Positions 47,801 to 57,375 of a stretch of DNA of 64,000 nucleotides are shown piece after piece (position 1 is the first letter of the stretch; each line of letters starts with the position of its first letter). The position numbers and the translations under genes were made by a program. Under the pieces are notes generated by a model. The model was not told the DNA's origin, ran no database searches, and saw nothing but the letters and a program-made list of their open reading frames with translations. This stretch comes from Apostichopus californicus. Lineage: Eukaryota; Echinodermata; Holothuroidea; Aspidochirotida; Stichopodidae. The stretch lies in contig JAIPMN010001300.1 in the NCBI GenBank assembly GCA_020650975.1, positions 33,961-97,960 on the forward strand, written 5' to 3'.

Positions 47801-48875
47801 GGAGACTTTATATTATAGCTCATAAGTTATTGATGATGATTATTTCTTTCCAGAAATGGCAATCAAGAATAAAGAGGCCTTTTCCAGTTCCATTGTGGCT
47901 GGTCCAAGCGGTATCCACAAACAGGGTTCATCAAAGTCTGCCTATCAGCCGGGGGACCCCCGGCTCTCGCCTCTCGCTCTGCCTTTGTCACAGACTGATG
48001 AAGAGGTAAGATTTAAGTCTGCCAATCCATTACCCAGAAATGCATAAGTTAAAGGGATAGTCCAGAGGGAATTCTTTCTTCTTTTTTTCAAGTTTTTTGA
48101 TGATGAAAAAGGAACATATACTTAGGATCCTGGTGAAATTTGCAAGCACTTCGCTATATAGCATTGTTATCAATATATCGATTATTGAAATTGCCGCAGA
48201 TTGCACCACCAGTGAACTGGGAAGTAACAACTGTAAATTGGATGTATATATTTAAAGAGAAACGTAAAAGAAATTTGTCCGCATGCCTCTGTGGCGTCAC
48301 ACCTGGTTGCTTTCAAGTTTTTGTTGGGTTGAAAATGGTTGAAAACGTGTCCACTTCAGACGCTGTTATCTCGGACACGGTACGCAGGATTCTAATTCAG
48401 ACTTCACCAGGACACTAAGAAAACATTCCTCTCTCGTCAATATTATTGTCAAAAATAAATGTTCCACTGAACAATCCCTTTAAAGCAGTTTATTTGAGTT
48501 GATGGTTAGTTTGACCTCTGACCTACCAAGATTTGTATAAAAAACCTTTGCTCACACTTCTTCAAAATAATCGTCAAGATTCGTGCAGCCGATGAAATGA
48601 ATAATTCAAATGTTCAATCCAATTTTGCCACATTTGTTGCCCACATATTTTGTATTTTTGTTACATTCTAAGTTATCATTTTAAATACATTCTCTCCATT
48701 TTGTATTCAGGTCGCCATGGCGACTGCCGGTGCAGATTTTGTCGCATCGCAAGATTCCAGCCTAGGGTCGTTTTCCGATGCAGGGCAGTCACGAGGCGCT
48801 ACGGACACCCCCTCGTCGATAATGAGCGAATCCGACGAAGAGAGCATACCATTCACATTGGATCATAATTCATAA
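32688..48875 (+). CDS. TFDP1: Transcription factor DP (E2F dimerisation partner), 10 coding exons, 5' end not resolved
   Basis: Spliced gene for the DP subunit that heterodimerises with E2F and binds E2F sites in cell-cycle promoters in the nucleus. Exons 32688-32867, 33655-33749, 37543-37673, 39543-39590, 41231-41408, 42018-42233, 43614-43765, 44711-44877, 47854-48005 and 48711-48875 join with matching phases and GT..AG borders and give 494 residues (numbered from the first split codon). Seen: a Ser/Thr/Gln-rich N-terminus (1-135), basic NLS stretches (about 137-163), a winged-helix DNA-binding domain (about 165-250) with KGLRHF and RRRVYD, a coiled coil (about 258-300), the DP marked box (about 310-390) and an acidic C-terminal tail. 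Human TFDP1 and TFDP2 are 410 and about 446 residues, so the N-terminus is longer here. It is equally related to TFDP1 and TFDP2, so probably the single ancestral Dp. The start codon is uncertain: residue 1 is a split codon, so an upstream exon is expected. Confidence 0.95.
33655..33749 (+). CDS. TFDP1: DP exon b (N-terminal region)
   Basis: A 95-nt exon between acceptor GACTACAG and donor AATG|GTGAGT. In the phase set by the previous exon it reads through without a stop ([16 protein letters not shown] and onward) and ends in phase 0, as the next exon requires. The other frames are also open locally, so the call rests on phase consistency and the good splice sites. No strong vertebrate similarity is recognised. 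Confidence 0.6.
33750..37542 (+). other. DP intron with low-complexity tracts
   Basis: A 3.8-kb intron. Contains a G-rich tract at 34083-34135 (quadruplex-capable), a C/T-rich tract at 36290-36350 and poly-T/poly-G at 37021-37045. No conserved alternative exon was recognised. Confidence 0.6.
37543..37673 (+). CDS. TFDP1: DP exon c (TPQR region)
   Basis: A 131-nt exon, acceptor GTTGCAG, donor GGAAG|GTAAGA. It encodes [16 protein letters not shown] and continues to SSDWG. This corresponds to the VVIGTPQRPAASNTLV segment and the following Ser/Thr-rich stretch upstream of the nuclear localisation signal in vertebrate TFDP1 (TPQR also occurs in TFDP2). It ends with two bases of a Ser codon completed by the micro-exon. 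Confidence 0.85.
37695..37756. repeat. Short C-rich minisatellite, about 4 copies
   Basis: Four 14-16-bp units of the form CATATCCCCTGCCCC begin 21 bp after the donor of DP exon 37543-37673, inside the intron. Confidence 0.9.
38175..38807. mobile_element. Non-autonomous DNA transposon (outer), TA target, interrupted by a second element
   Basis: Perfect 14-bp terminal inverted repeats, CAAGGGCGGCGGAA at 38175-38188 and its complement at 38794-38807, flanked by TA on each side within a TA microsatellite. Next to the left terminus is a long G-rich/C-rich segment (GGCACGTGCC). No transposase frame is present. Without the inner element it would be about 245 bp. TA flanks suit the Tc1/mariner-like superfamilies, but the termini are not diagnostic. 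Confidence 0.8.
38341..38720. mobile_element. Non-autonomous hAT-like element nested inside the outer transposon
   Basis: 380 bp with perfect 14-bp terminal inverted repeats, CATAGGCGTAGGAG at 38341-38354 and its complement at 38707-38720. Flanked by identical 8-bp direct repeats TTTACTAC at 38333-38340 and 38721-38728. An 8-bp target duplication is the hAT hallmark. It contains a GC-rich palindrome (CGCGCGCTCCGCGCGCG, about 38410) and a poly-C run near the right end. No coding capacity. Confidence 0.85.
38808..38832. repeat. TA microsatellite (right flank; left part 38157-38174)
   Basis: Alternating TA on both sides of the outer transposon. It reads as one original TA tract split by the insertion. 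Confidence 0.9.
39543..39590 (+). CDS. TFDP1: DP 48-nt micro-exon (NLS 'E' exon equivalent)
   Basis: Exactly 48 nt (16 codons' worth), with acceptor ACATTACAG and donor AATGG|GTAAGT. It encodes [15 protein letters not shown] plus a split Gly. Phase 2 in and phase 2 out means it can be skipped without a frameshift. Vertebrate DP-3/TFDP2 has a 16-residue alternative 'E' exon at the same place, contributing part of the nuclear localisation signal and reading as a KR-rich cluster followed by a D-x-D-F-type stretch. Position, size and the basic-then-LDFGN pattern agree. Homology is inference; the micro-exon and its phases are seen directly. Confidence 0.8.
40583..40850 (+). other. Exon-like ORF inside a DP intron, unrecognised
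   Basis: An open frame reading [16 protein letters not shown], then [39 protein letters not shown] and a Lys-rich end [13 protein letters not shown] before TAA at 40848-40850. It is charged, helix-prone and contains CpGs, unlike the flanks. An acceptor-like TGTTTTCAG lies at about 40602-40610, and AATAAA-like signals follow the stop. The family is not recognised. Alternatives: a terminal exon spliced in the phase left by DP exon 32688-32867, a fragment of a retrocopy, or chance. No upstream start is evident. Confidence 0.35.
40842..41105. repeat. Tandem duplication, period about 126 bp
   Basis: Two copies of a segment starting GGAAAATAAAATA (about 40844 and 40970) and continuing TATAATTTATGAAATAAAA, CACTTCCCAGTTG and GTTAATTATAAAAA, with small indels. 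The first copy includes the end of the exon-like ORF. Confidence 0.85.
41231..41408 (+). CDS. TFDP1: DP exon e (NLS and first half of DNA-binding domain)
   Basis: A 178-nt exon, acceptor CTCTTACAG, donor GAACAG|GTAACT. It encodes [18 protein letters not shown], the [10 protein letters not shown] helix, [11 protein letters not shown] and a variable loop ending PISPSEQ. These are the N-terminal helices of the DP winged helix. A second donor-like site, CTG|GTAAGA at 41355, falls on a codon boundary within the exon and would remove 18 residues in frame. The longer form matches vertebrate DP and is taken as the main product. Confidence 0.95.
42018..42233 (+). CDS. TFDP1: DP exon f (DEF box, recognition helix, start of coiled coil)
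   Basis: A 216-nt, phase 0-0 exon with acceptor TTCTCGTAG and donor CTGCAG|GTAAGA. It encodes [18 protein letters not shown], then [19 protein letters not shown], then the start of the dimerisation coiled coil ([17 protein letters not shown]). RRRVYD is the E2F/DP DNA-contact motif. This is among the most conserved parts of the family and almost identical to vertebrate DP. Confidence 0.97.
42234..43613 (+). other. DP intron with ACAT microsatellite
   Basis: A 1.4-kb intron. A (ACAT/TTTACATA)n microsatellite spans about 42985-43070. Nothing else recognised. Confidence 0.6.
43614..43765 (+). CDS. TFDP1: DP exon g (coiled coil to marked box)
   Basis: A 152-nt exon, acceptor CGTCCATAG, donor GACAA|GTAAGC. 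It encodes [18 protein letters not shown], a short variable linker, then [20 protein letters not shown]. The last part is the beginning of the marked-box beta-sandwich that packs against E2F. It ends in two bases of a Lys codon finished by the first base of the next exon. Confidence 0.97.
44711..44877 (+). CDS. TFDP1: DP exon h (marked box)
   Basis: A 167-nt exon, acceptor CCTTCAG, donor GATG|GTGAGC. It encodes [20 protein letters not shown], then [14 protein letters not shown] and a helix ending KALEEYID. This is the signature C-terminal half of the DP marked box, nearly identical to vertebrate TFDP1/2. Confidence 0.97.
45180..46130 (+). mobile_element. Penelope-like (GIY-YIG) retroelement relic, internally deleted
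   Basis: Decayed pieces of one ORF in order on the plus strand: [44 protein letters not shown], then [11 protein letters not shown] and [20 protein letters not shown]. After about 45800 it jumps to [42 protein letters not shown] and [16 protein letters not shown]. This is the layout of a widespread invertebrate reverse transcriptase family with KDHKxNF near the start of the RT and a GIY-YIG endonuclease at the end. The RT catalytic core between HVNQW and ARYDNH is missing, and stops and frameshifts occur throughout. Non-functional; it sits in the DP intron 44878-47853. Confidence 0.8.
46236..46290. repeat. TA/CATA microsatellite
   Basis: Alternating TA with CATA interruptions shortly downstream of the Penelope-like relic. 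Confidence 0.85.
47296..47645. mobile_element. Fold-back MITE-like element
   Basis: The ends are imperfect inverted repeats (GGTATATTATACAA at 47296 and TTGTATAATACC ending 47645). Within it, 47301-47360 and 47381-47445 form a long imperfect palindrome: TGCAATAGTGCAAATATTTC is matched by GAAATATTTGCACTATTGCA, and AATGAATGGTT by AACCATTCATT. The right third repeats TGCACG..CGTGCAATA-type sequence. No coding capacity. The superfamily is not determined and no clear target duplication is seen. Confidence 0.5.
47854..48005 (+). CDS. TFDP1: DP exon i (C-terminal region)
   Basis: A 152-nt exon, acceptor TTTCCAG, donor GAAGAG|GTAAGA. It encodes [19 protein letters not shown] and a Ser/Pro/Leu-rich stretch ending SQTDEE. 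It aligns with the EMAQGTVGGVFITTAG segment just after the marked box in TFDP1 and is otherwise divergent. The split Glu codon fits the previous exon. Confidence 0.85.
48711..48875 (+). CDS. TFDP1: DP last coding exon (acidic tail) and stop
   Basis: A 165-nt terminal coding exon after acceptor TTGTATTCAG, phase 0, ending in TAA at 48873-48875. It encodes a Ser/Ala/Gly-rich segment with [20 protein letters not shown]. This resembles the RVETPVSYVGEDDEEDD-type acidic tail of vertebrate DP in having a TP motif followed by an acidic cluster, but is shorter and less acidic. It has many more CpGs than the flanking intron, consistent with coding sequence. Confidence 0.88.
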   Translation, partial: VAMATAGADFVASQDSSLGSFSDAGQSRGATDTPSSIMSESDEESIPFTLDHNS

Positions 48876-49440
48876 TTCATTTGAATGGCCGCCGGTAGAA
48901 ACAGCCGTAACAGAATTCGCATGACAGTTTTTCGATTTTTTTTTTTCCTAATGGGATAGCATACTAGAAGATTATATGGAGCTTATGGTAGGCACCTGCG
49001 GATGCGGATTAAATAAGAGACCCGTAATACTCTCCATCCTATTGGCTATTGCTTGGCTTAATCTAGAGCAAAGATAATATTTCTGGGAAGAAACATTTTA
49101 TCTGGCAACTCTTTATAATATATCACTGCGTATAGGGAAGCAAGAGTGATAGGAATGTGTTTCATGATCTGCAGTATAGTGTCCTGTTTGAGACGCTGAA
49201 ATTACTGGAGCAGGTCAACTTGGTGTACTACGTCACTGAATAAACATAGCAGGCTCAAGCTGTGAATGCCTTGATATTTTGCTCCAAGGATATTCAAAGG
49301 TTTGCATTAAACATTGAGGTGAAAATGCAATAACAATTTTTCTTCCACTCAAGAGTGTTTGAAATCAGTTTGCTTAAATGAGACAATCTTATCTGAGGAG
49401 GAAAAAAAAAATTAAATAAATAAAGACAACTGGGAGGAAC
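48876..49440 (+). other. Probable 3' UTR / downstream flank of the DP gene
   Basis: Non-coding sequence directly after the DP stop codon. AATAAA polyadenylation signals occur at 49239-49244 and, overlapping, at 49415-49424; another is at 49781-49786 beyond the repeat array. Which one is used cannot be told from sequence alone. Confidence 0.45.
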
Positions 49441-49613
49441 ACAGTTAACTGAATATTCATAATGAACCAGACAGTTAAAGGAATATTCATAATGAACTAG
49501 ACAGATAAATGAATATTCATAATATACCAGACAGTTAAATGAATATTCATAATGAACCAGACAGTTAAATGAATATTCTGATGAACCAGACAGTATAATG
49601 AATATTCATGATG
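49441..49613. repeat. 30-bp tandem repeat, about 6 copies, downstream of DP
   Basis: Units of CAGTTAAATGAATATTCATA followed by ATGAACCAGA. Several carry the perfect palindrome ATGAATATTCAT. It lies after the first candidate DP polyadenylation signals and before another at 49781. Confidence 0.9.
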
Positions 49614-52600
49614 AAGCATTCTCTGACCGGAATGAGGGAGAAGATATACAATAATGAGCAAAAGGAAAACGTGGGGATCGTGTAGTAGATATCCGATAGT
49701 TTTTACGAGCAATGAAGTTCTAATTGGAAGAAAAAGCAAAAGTTTCTACAAGTTATTGTGCAGTACTTCCTGATATTTTCAATAAAATGACTGAAGCCAA
49801 ATTTTTTTAGTAACATGTACAAGATAGTAGTATCCTGGAATTAAGAAATTTTCCTATTCTTGAAATCAATTGGGAGACCAACAGAATGTTTGTACTGAAA
49901 TTTCTATGGTCAAATTTGTAAGAAATCTTTTCCAATGTTTTTTCTCCTTGTGTAGTTTGTCGACAAACTGGAAATAAAGGAGACAGAAGGGTTTGATTTG
50001 TAAAAGCCATGTTTAACAAAGTACAATATAAGTAAGAAGATAAAACATTTTTTTTAGCTTGGAATGTAGCTTACTGTAATTTGTTCAAAATAGGCTAAGT
50101 AATGAAGAATTGCAAGGATCACCTGTCTATTGACCAAGAAATTGGGAAAATGGGGGGGGGGGAAGCTAAATGATGAGAAAAAATTAAAAAGGATTCTCTT
50201 GCTTATATCACAGCCAATGATATTACTCCTCCTGCTGAAGAATATTAGTGTGGGGAGAGGGAAGTGGGGGTGAGGTGTGAGGGAATGGGTTTGGCTCCAT
50301 GATACAACAATTTCATAGACTTTTTTGATAATTATTTTCTGGGCTTATTTCCCTGCAAAAATCCTTGTAATTAGTGTGTCGGTTTTTTAGCGAGATTTAT
50401 AATGTGAAACCATTTTTCCTGTATTTTTTTTTTTAAGTGATTGATTATTTAGGCAGGGCTTTCTCACACTGCTTTGAAATTTAGCTCATGGGTATTCAAA
50501 TTCTAAAAAAATTGTTCTTTCCTTCCTTTATTATTTTGTCTTCATTTTTAATTTATCAGGGAATGTGTTATAATGATAGTTTACAAAAGTTCTTTTGTAC
50601 AGGTAAACGTTCAATGTAACCTACCCGATATTTTAGGCAGGTCAACGGGTTAGACGTCGTTTTTTTCCCTACGAAGTGAGAAAACCTGAAGATGAAAATG
50701 TTATTAGTAAAACCAGGTGATGTTAGAGGTTTCAAGATTTTTGAGCATATGTTTGATAAATAAATAGATAGAATAATTAAAAAAATTAAAAATTAAAAAA
50801 ATTAGTTTAATGAAACTAGTCCTGTAGGAAGTGGTCATATTTGAATATATTCAACTTGTCCCTGTGTGAAGTACTATTTTAGCTTTGCATTCAGGTTCTA
50901 AATCCAGACAAATAATCAGTTTTCATGCAATAACATGGATGAAATTTTATGAGCAATGGCACATGCTTGGAGAGTAGAATCAAATTACGTGGTTAATTAT
51001 TGTTAATACAAAGTTTCTGATAAAGGACTCGTTATCCTGCAAGGTTCGAGAAACTTTGAAATTTCTGCAAGGTATTTAAAAGGATGCAGAGAAAGATATT
51101 TTTGACAGAGTGAAAGGAAAGTTTGGCCGTGACTTTCCTACTCAGTATTTATTGCCTCTGGAACTGAGAATAGTTAAGTCACTTAACCTTATTAACCTAA
51201 TTATCTAAATCTTTGTACAAAATCCAAATTTATCTCTAAATCTAATCTCTAAAAATTTTTCAAAATTTAAGACAGAAATGTTTGTTTCTCATAAAACCAT
51301 TCTTGCCTGTATCCATGCTTAAAGACAAACTTAAATGACTGAAACACCTTAGAGGATGTTTAAGAATTGCTATGATGGTTAATTTTTTCATTCCATGTTG
51401 GTAAGTATGAGCATTTTTCAAAGTCGTCTGAACTTTAAATTATTTGCTACATTGAAACATGGTAAAATTCAGCTCTGGTCTTCCATTCCCAACCCCAGAT
51501 GTCTCCCTATTGAGTTCTAGTTTTACATATACGTTAGATGAGTTTTATAGACATTCACTTTCTTATGCTATTTGTTTATACTTAAGCAAACATTACAATT
51601 ACAAAGTTGTGTGCTGCCACCATCATCAATACTCCATCATCAATACTATTTTTCTGGTCTTAAAACTGTTGGTGCTTCCTTAACAGGAAAGCAAAGAACT
51701 TTAAGAGGCCCAACACTGTTCATTTTTAAGTTTGGCTTTTAGCTACGACAGATTAATTTTGTGGTTGTCTGATTGCCTGGCTGCTTGTTGTGGCGATGAT
51801 AGTAATGCAAACTCATAACTCTTTATCTAAATTATTTCTAATTCATTTTGCAACTGCTGGTATTTAGATTTAGTGGTTTGTCTGCGGAAAAAAAAAGTTG
51901 CTATAATGATATGCATGGTGAGGATTTAATTTTTATCCCCCCTATTGAAACCAAAACATTAGTTCCTGAAATTTAAATACTGATAATGTTCATATGATGA
52001 ACTATTGACTGCACAATTTATACTTATCCAGTGTTAGATCAAAGTAAATAGTTTTCTAGTTTGATGAATTCAATCTTACCAACCTACATGAGGCAAACAT
52101 ATCATCATTATGTTACAATGCGTAGTTTTAAAAAATTAAAAAATACAAAAACACAAGGTTTGAAAGAGGTCACAAGATTCCCACTTTTTGTTTATCAAAG
52201 AGAATCACCTTTGTGGATGTTGTTAATATCTTACTAGTAACATGGCACTTGATTGTGAAACACATTCAATGAATACGCTCAAGTACCGTGTAGTACTTTC
52301 ACATCATAAAAAACTCAAAATGGTTCATGATTAAACGTGATTAAAAATGATTAGCTTGATTTAATGTGATTTCGTTATGGACCGACCTTAGCATATCTCA
52401 TATATATCATTTGGGGAATTTTTCTTTCTTCTCTCTTGACACGCAACAGTATAAAAGTTTAAAATGGGCCATCGTAATAATGTATTTTTACAAGCCATTT
52501 AGCCATTTACAAGCCATTACAAGCCAGTTCAGGGGTATCTTCATTTTTGGTATGTTATTACGGAAGGAAGTTTTCTCTTTTTCTTGGCGGGTGGAGGTTA

Positions 52601-53880
52601 GGAGGGGGAATGGGGCTGGAGATGTGGGTCGTGGGTAGCAATTCCATGTCCCTATTTATTTTGTTTTGCTTTGGTTATTACAGATTATCAGATCTCAATG
52701 TTGTTCGATACTTGTTGATTTTCTTCCAAGAACTGTATTTTATTTTGAAGGCTAGCTGGTGTCAAATTTTTTTTTTTGATTTATTAAGTACAAATTGTTC
52801 AGTTTTTTCACAAAGTCCTGGTACTGCGTTATTACCACATACAAAGGAGCAGGAAACTCCTGCTGTCATATCAAAAATTTATAAAGTGATATCGTTTAAA
52901 CTTCAAAGAAACCGTTCGTTCCTTAAGTTTCGATGCTGTGGTGTATTTCAAGATACATTTTACTGGAAAATTGTTAGTTGCTTTTTTCAACTTTTGACAT
53001 TGGGGAGGGTCACATTTCAATAAATCCGATCTCTCAGCGAGGTAAAACTCTTCCTAAGGTATGGTATCTATGAATTAATACTATCCGTTATGTTACATCA
53101 AATATTTGGGGTATAGTTGGAAATCACCAAACGAAAGTTTGATTAGGTCCGTCATGTAATCGGCGAGCAATCAAATTTTCAAATATGTATGAATCTTAAA
53201 TATTAGGGTTTGTATGACAGTTAATAAAAGTAGGTAATTAACGAAAACAATAACCATAAATTTGAAATCCAATTGTTCAAACTATTTCAATGTTTTGGGA
53301 TGTGTTTTGATACGGTTACCCTGAATTTCTCAAGGAGGAAGAAAACCAAAAGAAGAACAATTTACTTTATATCAAACATGGATAATAGGAAAATGAATTG
53401 ACTTTAATATGTCTGGTAGCATTGTGAACTATAACGAGTTAATGGGAGTTGAAACAAAGCCAAATTCCAATGAGATGCTGGTTTGAAGGGTGGATCATTT
53501 GAATATGTCATGATTGGAAGTGGATTGTGATAGATAGGAAAGATTACTAAAGGAGGAGGGTGGAGGAAGGGAAGGGGGGGGGGAGCTCGTCTGGAAAATA
53601 TAATGGTATAAGCTATTTTATTGGAAGGCAATGAATTGGCAAACATTGTATAAGACTTAGTTCAAACTTTCATCTTTGTTGAACTGGTGTTACATCTTTT
53701 TGTGTAACATACAACTACGTAATATTAGGTACTGTACAGTTGAATGCTGGTCGCATGTTACTGTATGAATCTGACTTTGCCTCTGCGAAGGTAGTCACCT
53801 CTGTCCTTATCCGTGTCTCAACAGTCTCTCTGCATATAATATTATTACAGTTAATATCTATACGAAAGCAACCTCTGTTT
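49614..53880. other. AT-rich intergenic stretch
   Basis: No conserved exon recognised. Contains many A/T homopolymers, a G-run at 50152-50162 and a G-rich patch at 53560-53585. The 158-codon open frame at 52547-53023 has no recognisable domain and is Phe-rich, as expected from T-rich DNA. Confidence 0.5.
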
Positions 53881-53901
53881 TTTTTTTTTTTTTTTTTTTT
53901 T

Positions 53902-53906
53902 NNNNN
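53902..53906. other. Assembly gap (5 N) inside poly-T
   Basis: Five undetermined bases interrupt a poly-T tract of more than 45 nt (about 53878-53931). The true length of the tract is unknown. Confidence 0.99.
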
Positions 53907-53932
53907 TTTTTTTTTTTTTTTTTTTTTTTTTG

Positions 53933-55854
53933 TGTGTGCAAGGTTTTACTTGCTTCAGCTTTCCAAAATTCATAATTGTTCTGATTTTCATATCTTTGAG
54001 CTTTAACCTTGCTGCTTGCTGCATTTAGTTCTGCTGTTTCCCTTACAGTGAAGTGGACCATGTACAATTGTAGTGTTTCTCTGTAAACTACATGAAAAGT
54101 TAATCATTTTAGTTTGATGTGATATCAATATCCATCTTGCCGTGAAGGTATCATGTTTAAATATGAATAGACCAAAAATCGCTCAATTTTAATTTGGTTT
54201 ACACCCATGCAGGTTGAACTAGTTGTAAACGGTATCAGTTTTACTCATTTTATTTCCTTCTATATTTACTATATATATATATATATATATATTTGTGAAA
54301 TGAAGTAATCTCGAATGGGGGGGGGGCGGGTGTACTTGAAAAAATTTGCATAATGCTTGTACAGTTTGTACGTCCATGCATTCCTGAATTTACTTCTTTA
54401 TGCAAGTTTGATGACAAAGTGGTTACTATTGCTTGAAATTGGACTGAGGAAGAAAGGGATTGAGAAATGGGATGAGGGAGGGAGGGAGGGAGGGAGTTGG
54501 AATATAAAGACTGAAACTTTCAAAGGATAACAGCGGCAAACTGATCATACAGTGCCAAGTGTTCACCTGTTAACCTTTTAGATATTTCAGACTAAGAGAG
54601 ACACTTTTTCAACTTCCAGACATTTTTGGCAGTAAATCTATTTTAGTATCAAATTCCATGAGCCTTTTGCTCTCACAAGGTAAAGCGGAAGGTCTGTTGT
54701 ACCTTTTTGGTGATGTTATTGTATTTCATAGTCATTCCTATAGGGGTCTGAGAGTATTAGCTTCCTTATGTACAGCTCCGTATGCTGTGACTACCAACTA
54801 GCTGATATTTGTGTATATTATTATTATTACAGTCTATCTTTGTACCATAGTGAAGTGATGTATTAAATAGACTGTTTTCAGATATTTTGCATTTTGTATC
54901 GTCTTTATTTTGTCATCTTTTATTTCAGACATGCCACTTTTACGATTTTCCCTGTTATTTTTCTTAGTAAATCTCAATTTTTTCACTAATTTTTCCCTCG
55001 TTTTTCCCTTGTCACATTTTTTATATTTAATCAAGAAATTCAGAAACCTTACCTACTTTGAACCACACCAAACAAGCATAAAAGAGAAGTCACATTTTTA
55101 ACAGGGTACTTTAGTCGCCTTTAACCGTCATTTAACACAGTGATATAAATATGCTATGGTTCTGTCTTAAATTGTTCATTACTGCAAAGAACGACTGCAA
55201 TCAAACCTATGGCCTAGCCAAACATGCAAAGCAAACCACTTTATCATATCATGTCAGTGCCACAATATGGCATGTACACATTTGTACTTGTCAGAATAGA
55301 CAGAAATGATGAAATGAAAAAAGTGAAGGGAGGTTTTCAATGGAGCTGTCCTTATCAAAGAATACAACGATGATGTTATTCCACGTCTGAAAAATACATA
55401 TGCCAGGTATAGCCTAAAACTAACAAGTTAGAAATAACAATTAAATTAGGGCTTAGGCCTAAGGTGTTAAGTTATGACGAACAGGTTAGGCTACTGAGAT
55501 AATCGTAGCCTACATTTGACACGAATGGTGTTGTGTTCTTTGAAGGAAGTGTGTTATGACAGCAATGTAAAAGATACCTTCATAAACGGTCTGTCAGGTA
55601 GGGCCTGCACTGGTTTTATCAATGAAGGCTAGCATGTTAATAACTTAGGTCTAGGATAGGAAATCTGCTGTATGAGATCAAGTGCTACCTAGCCTAGGGC
55701 CTAAAAGTAACGTCAGCCTAGGCTGATATTTTGTGTGTACATGTAGCATAGGATACTGCTGATCAGTTATGGCTTTAACCTTAAAACACCATATTCGTGC
55801 TATATTATTTCCAATGCGGCAACTGTTTTCCCAACAAATGGGTTAGTTTTCAAA
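53933..55854. other. Intergenic stretch
   Basis: Contains (TA)n at about 54270-54292, a G-run at 54319-54326 and GGGA repeats at 54474-54495. From about 55440 to 55720 TAGGCCTA/CCTAGGC motifs are frequent, as at the window's left end. No gene recognised. Confidence 0.5.
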
Positions 55855-57375
55855 GTTGGTTTAGTTTAGTTTAGTAGAAAAAAGGATCAGGAGGGACACT
55901 TAAGTCCCCATCAAGGACCCTAGGCTATAGAGAGAAAAAAAAACTGAAGACACAAACACTCAGACCCGGTGACAATGCTTAAAGTGCTTGTCCAAAGCAT
56001 TCTTAAACCCATTGACACTACTTGCAAGTACAACTTTCTCAGGCAAACCATTCCACTCATTTACAACCCTATTAGAAAAAAAGTTATGCCAAATATTAAT
56101 CCTACTATGTGACTTTTGGAGTTTAAGACAATGACCTCTGGTACAACTACTGTTAGCAAACATGAAAAAGTCGGTAAAGGATAAATTATCGAAATCATAC
56201 ACAATCTTGAACACCTGGATCAAGTCCCCACGTAACCTCCTAAGCTCCAGTGTGGTGAGATTCAACAGTTGTAACTGCCTAACATAAGGAACACTCTTTA
56301 AGGAACTAATCATCCTAGTAGCCCTCCTCTGGACCTTTTCAAGTACTTCCTTATCCTTAGCAAAATATGGGTTACAAGCCTGCACAGCATACTCCAGATG
56401 AGGCCTAACCAACTGCTTATAAAGCCTAACTACGATGTCCTCTTTCAGAAAACTGAAGTTCCTCTTGATCATACCTAAAACCCTATTACCTCTTTTAGCA
56501 GCTTCAAGACAATGTTTAGAAGGTTGCAGAGATGAGTCAATGTAGATACCTAGGTCTCTTTCAACAGAGACCTCCTGTAACTCCACACCATTAAGATTGT
56601 ATGTAAACTTTTGGTTACTACTACCAATGTGCATTACCTTGCATTTATCAATATTAAAAAGCATAATTTGCCACCCCTGAGACCAGGAAAAACCGTATCT
56701 AAATCCGTTTGAAACTTCTCAGAATCGCTTTTGGAAGAGACATCAGAATACAATTTGGTGTCATCAGCAAACTTATTAGCTGTACACAAAATATCTCCAT
56801 CGATGTCATTTATATAGGCAACAAACAACAAGGGACCCAATACAGACCCTTGTGGAACCCCACTAGTAACGTCCTGCCAAGAAGAAGCATAGCCTTTAAT
56901 TACCACCCTCTGTTTCCTATTTCCAAGCCAATTCTCGATCCAAGACAGTAAATTCCCATTGACACCCATACACTTCAGCCTAAGTAAAAGACGCTGGTGG
57001 GGAACTTTATCAAAGGCCGCCTGGAAATCCAGGAACACAACATCTACAGACTTCTGCCTATTTAGTGAGCTTGTTACATCTTCCATAAACTCAAGGATAT
57101 TAGTGAGGCAAGACCTTTCTTGACAAAAGCCATGTTGAGACTCTCTGATCAAAGACTGACTGCTGAAGTGGCAGACCATTGACTTTTAACAATAGACTCC
57201 ATGACCTTACAAACAACTCTAGTGAGACTAACGGGCCTATAATTACAGGGCTTAGACTTATCACCCTTCTTGAAAATTGGGGTAATATTAGCACATCTCC
57301 AGTCCTTAGGAACATAACCTTCATTCATAAATTTACTAAACTGGTGTACTGCCGACTGCCTGTACACAGGCAGTT
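55855..57375 (-). mobile_element. CR1/L2-like LINE, 5'-truncated, with frameshifts
   Basis: Reverse transcriptase of a non-LTR retrotransposon read from right to left. Motifs in order: YVPKDWRCANITPIFKKGDK, NYRPVSLT, FLDFQAAFDKVPHQRLL, GVPQGSVLGPLLF, the catalytic FADDTKLY, WQIMLFNIDKCKVM, LVRPHLEYAVQACNPY, RGHCLKL and FFSNRVVNEWNGLP. Three frames are used, so there are at least two frameshifts (near 57177 and near 56685). The 5' part (N-terminus, endonuclease) is missing. After the stop near 55960 comes a UTR of about 100 nt and a 3' tail of CTAAA repeats (plus strand TTTAG at 55860-55876), typical of CR1/L2-type elements. Not mobile by itself. Confidence 0.92.

Noticed and set aside
52547-53023. 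158-codon open frame, among the longest in the window outside the LINE
   Set aside because: Phe/Leu/Cys-rich translation of T-rich DNA, no recognisable domain, no convincing coding composition at its start.
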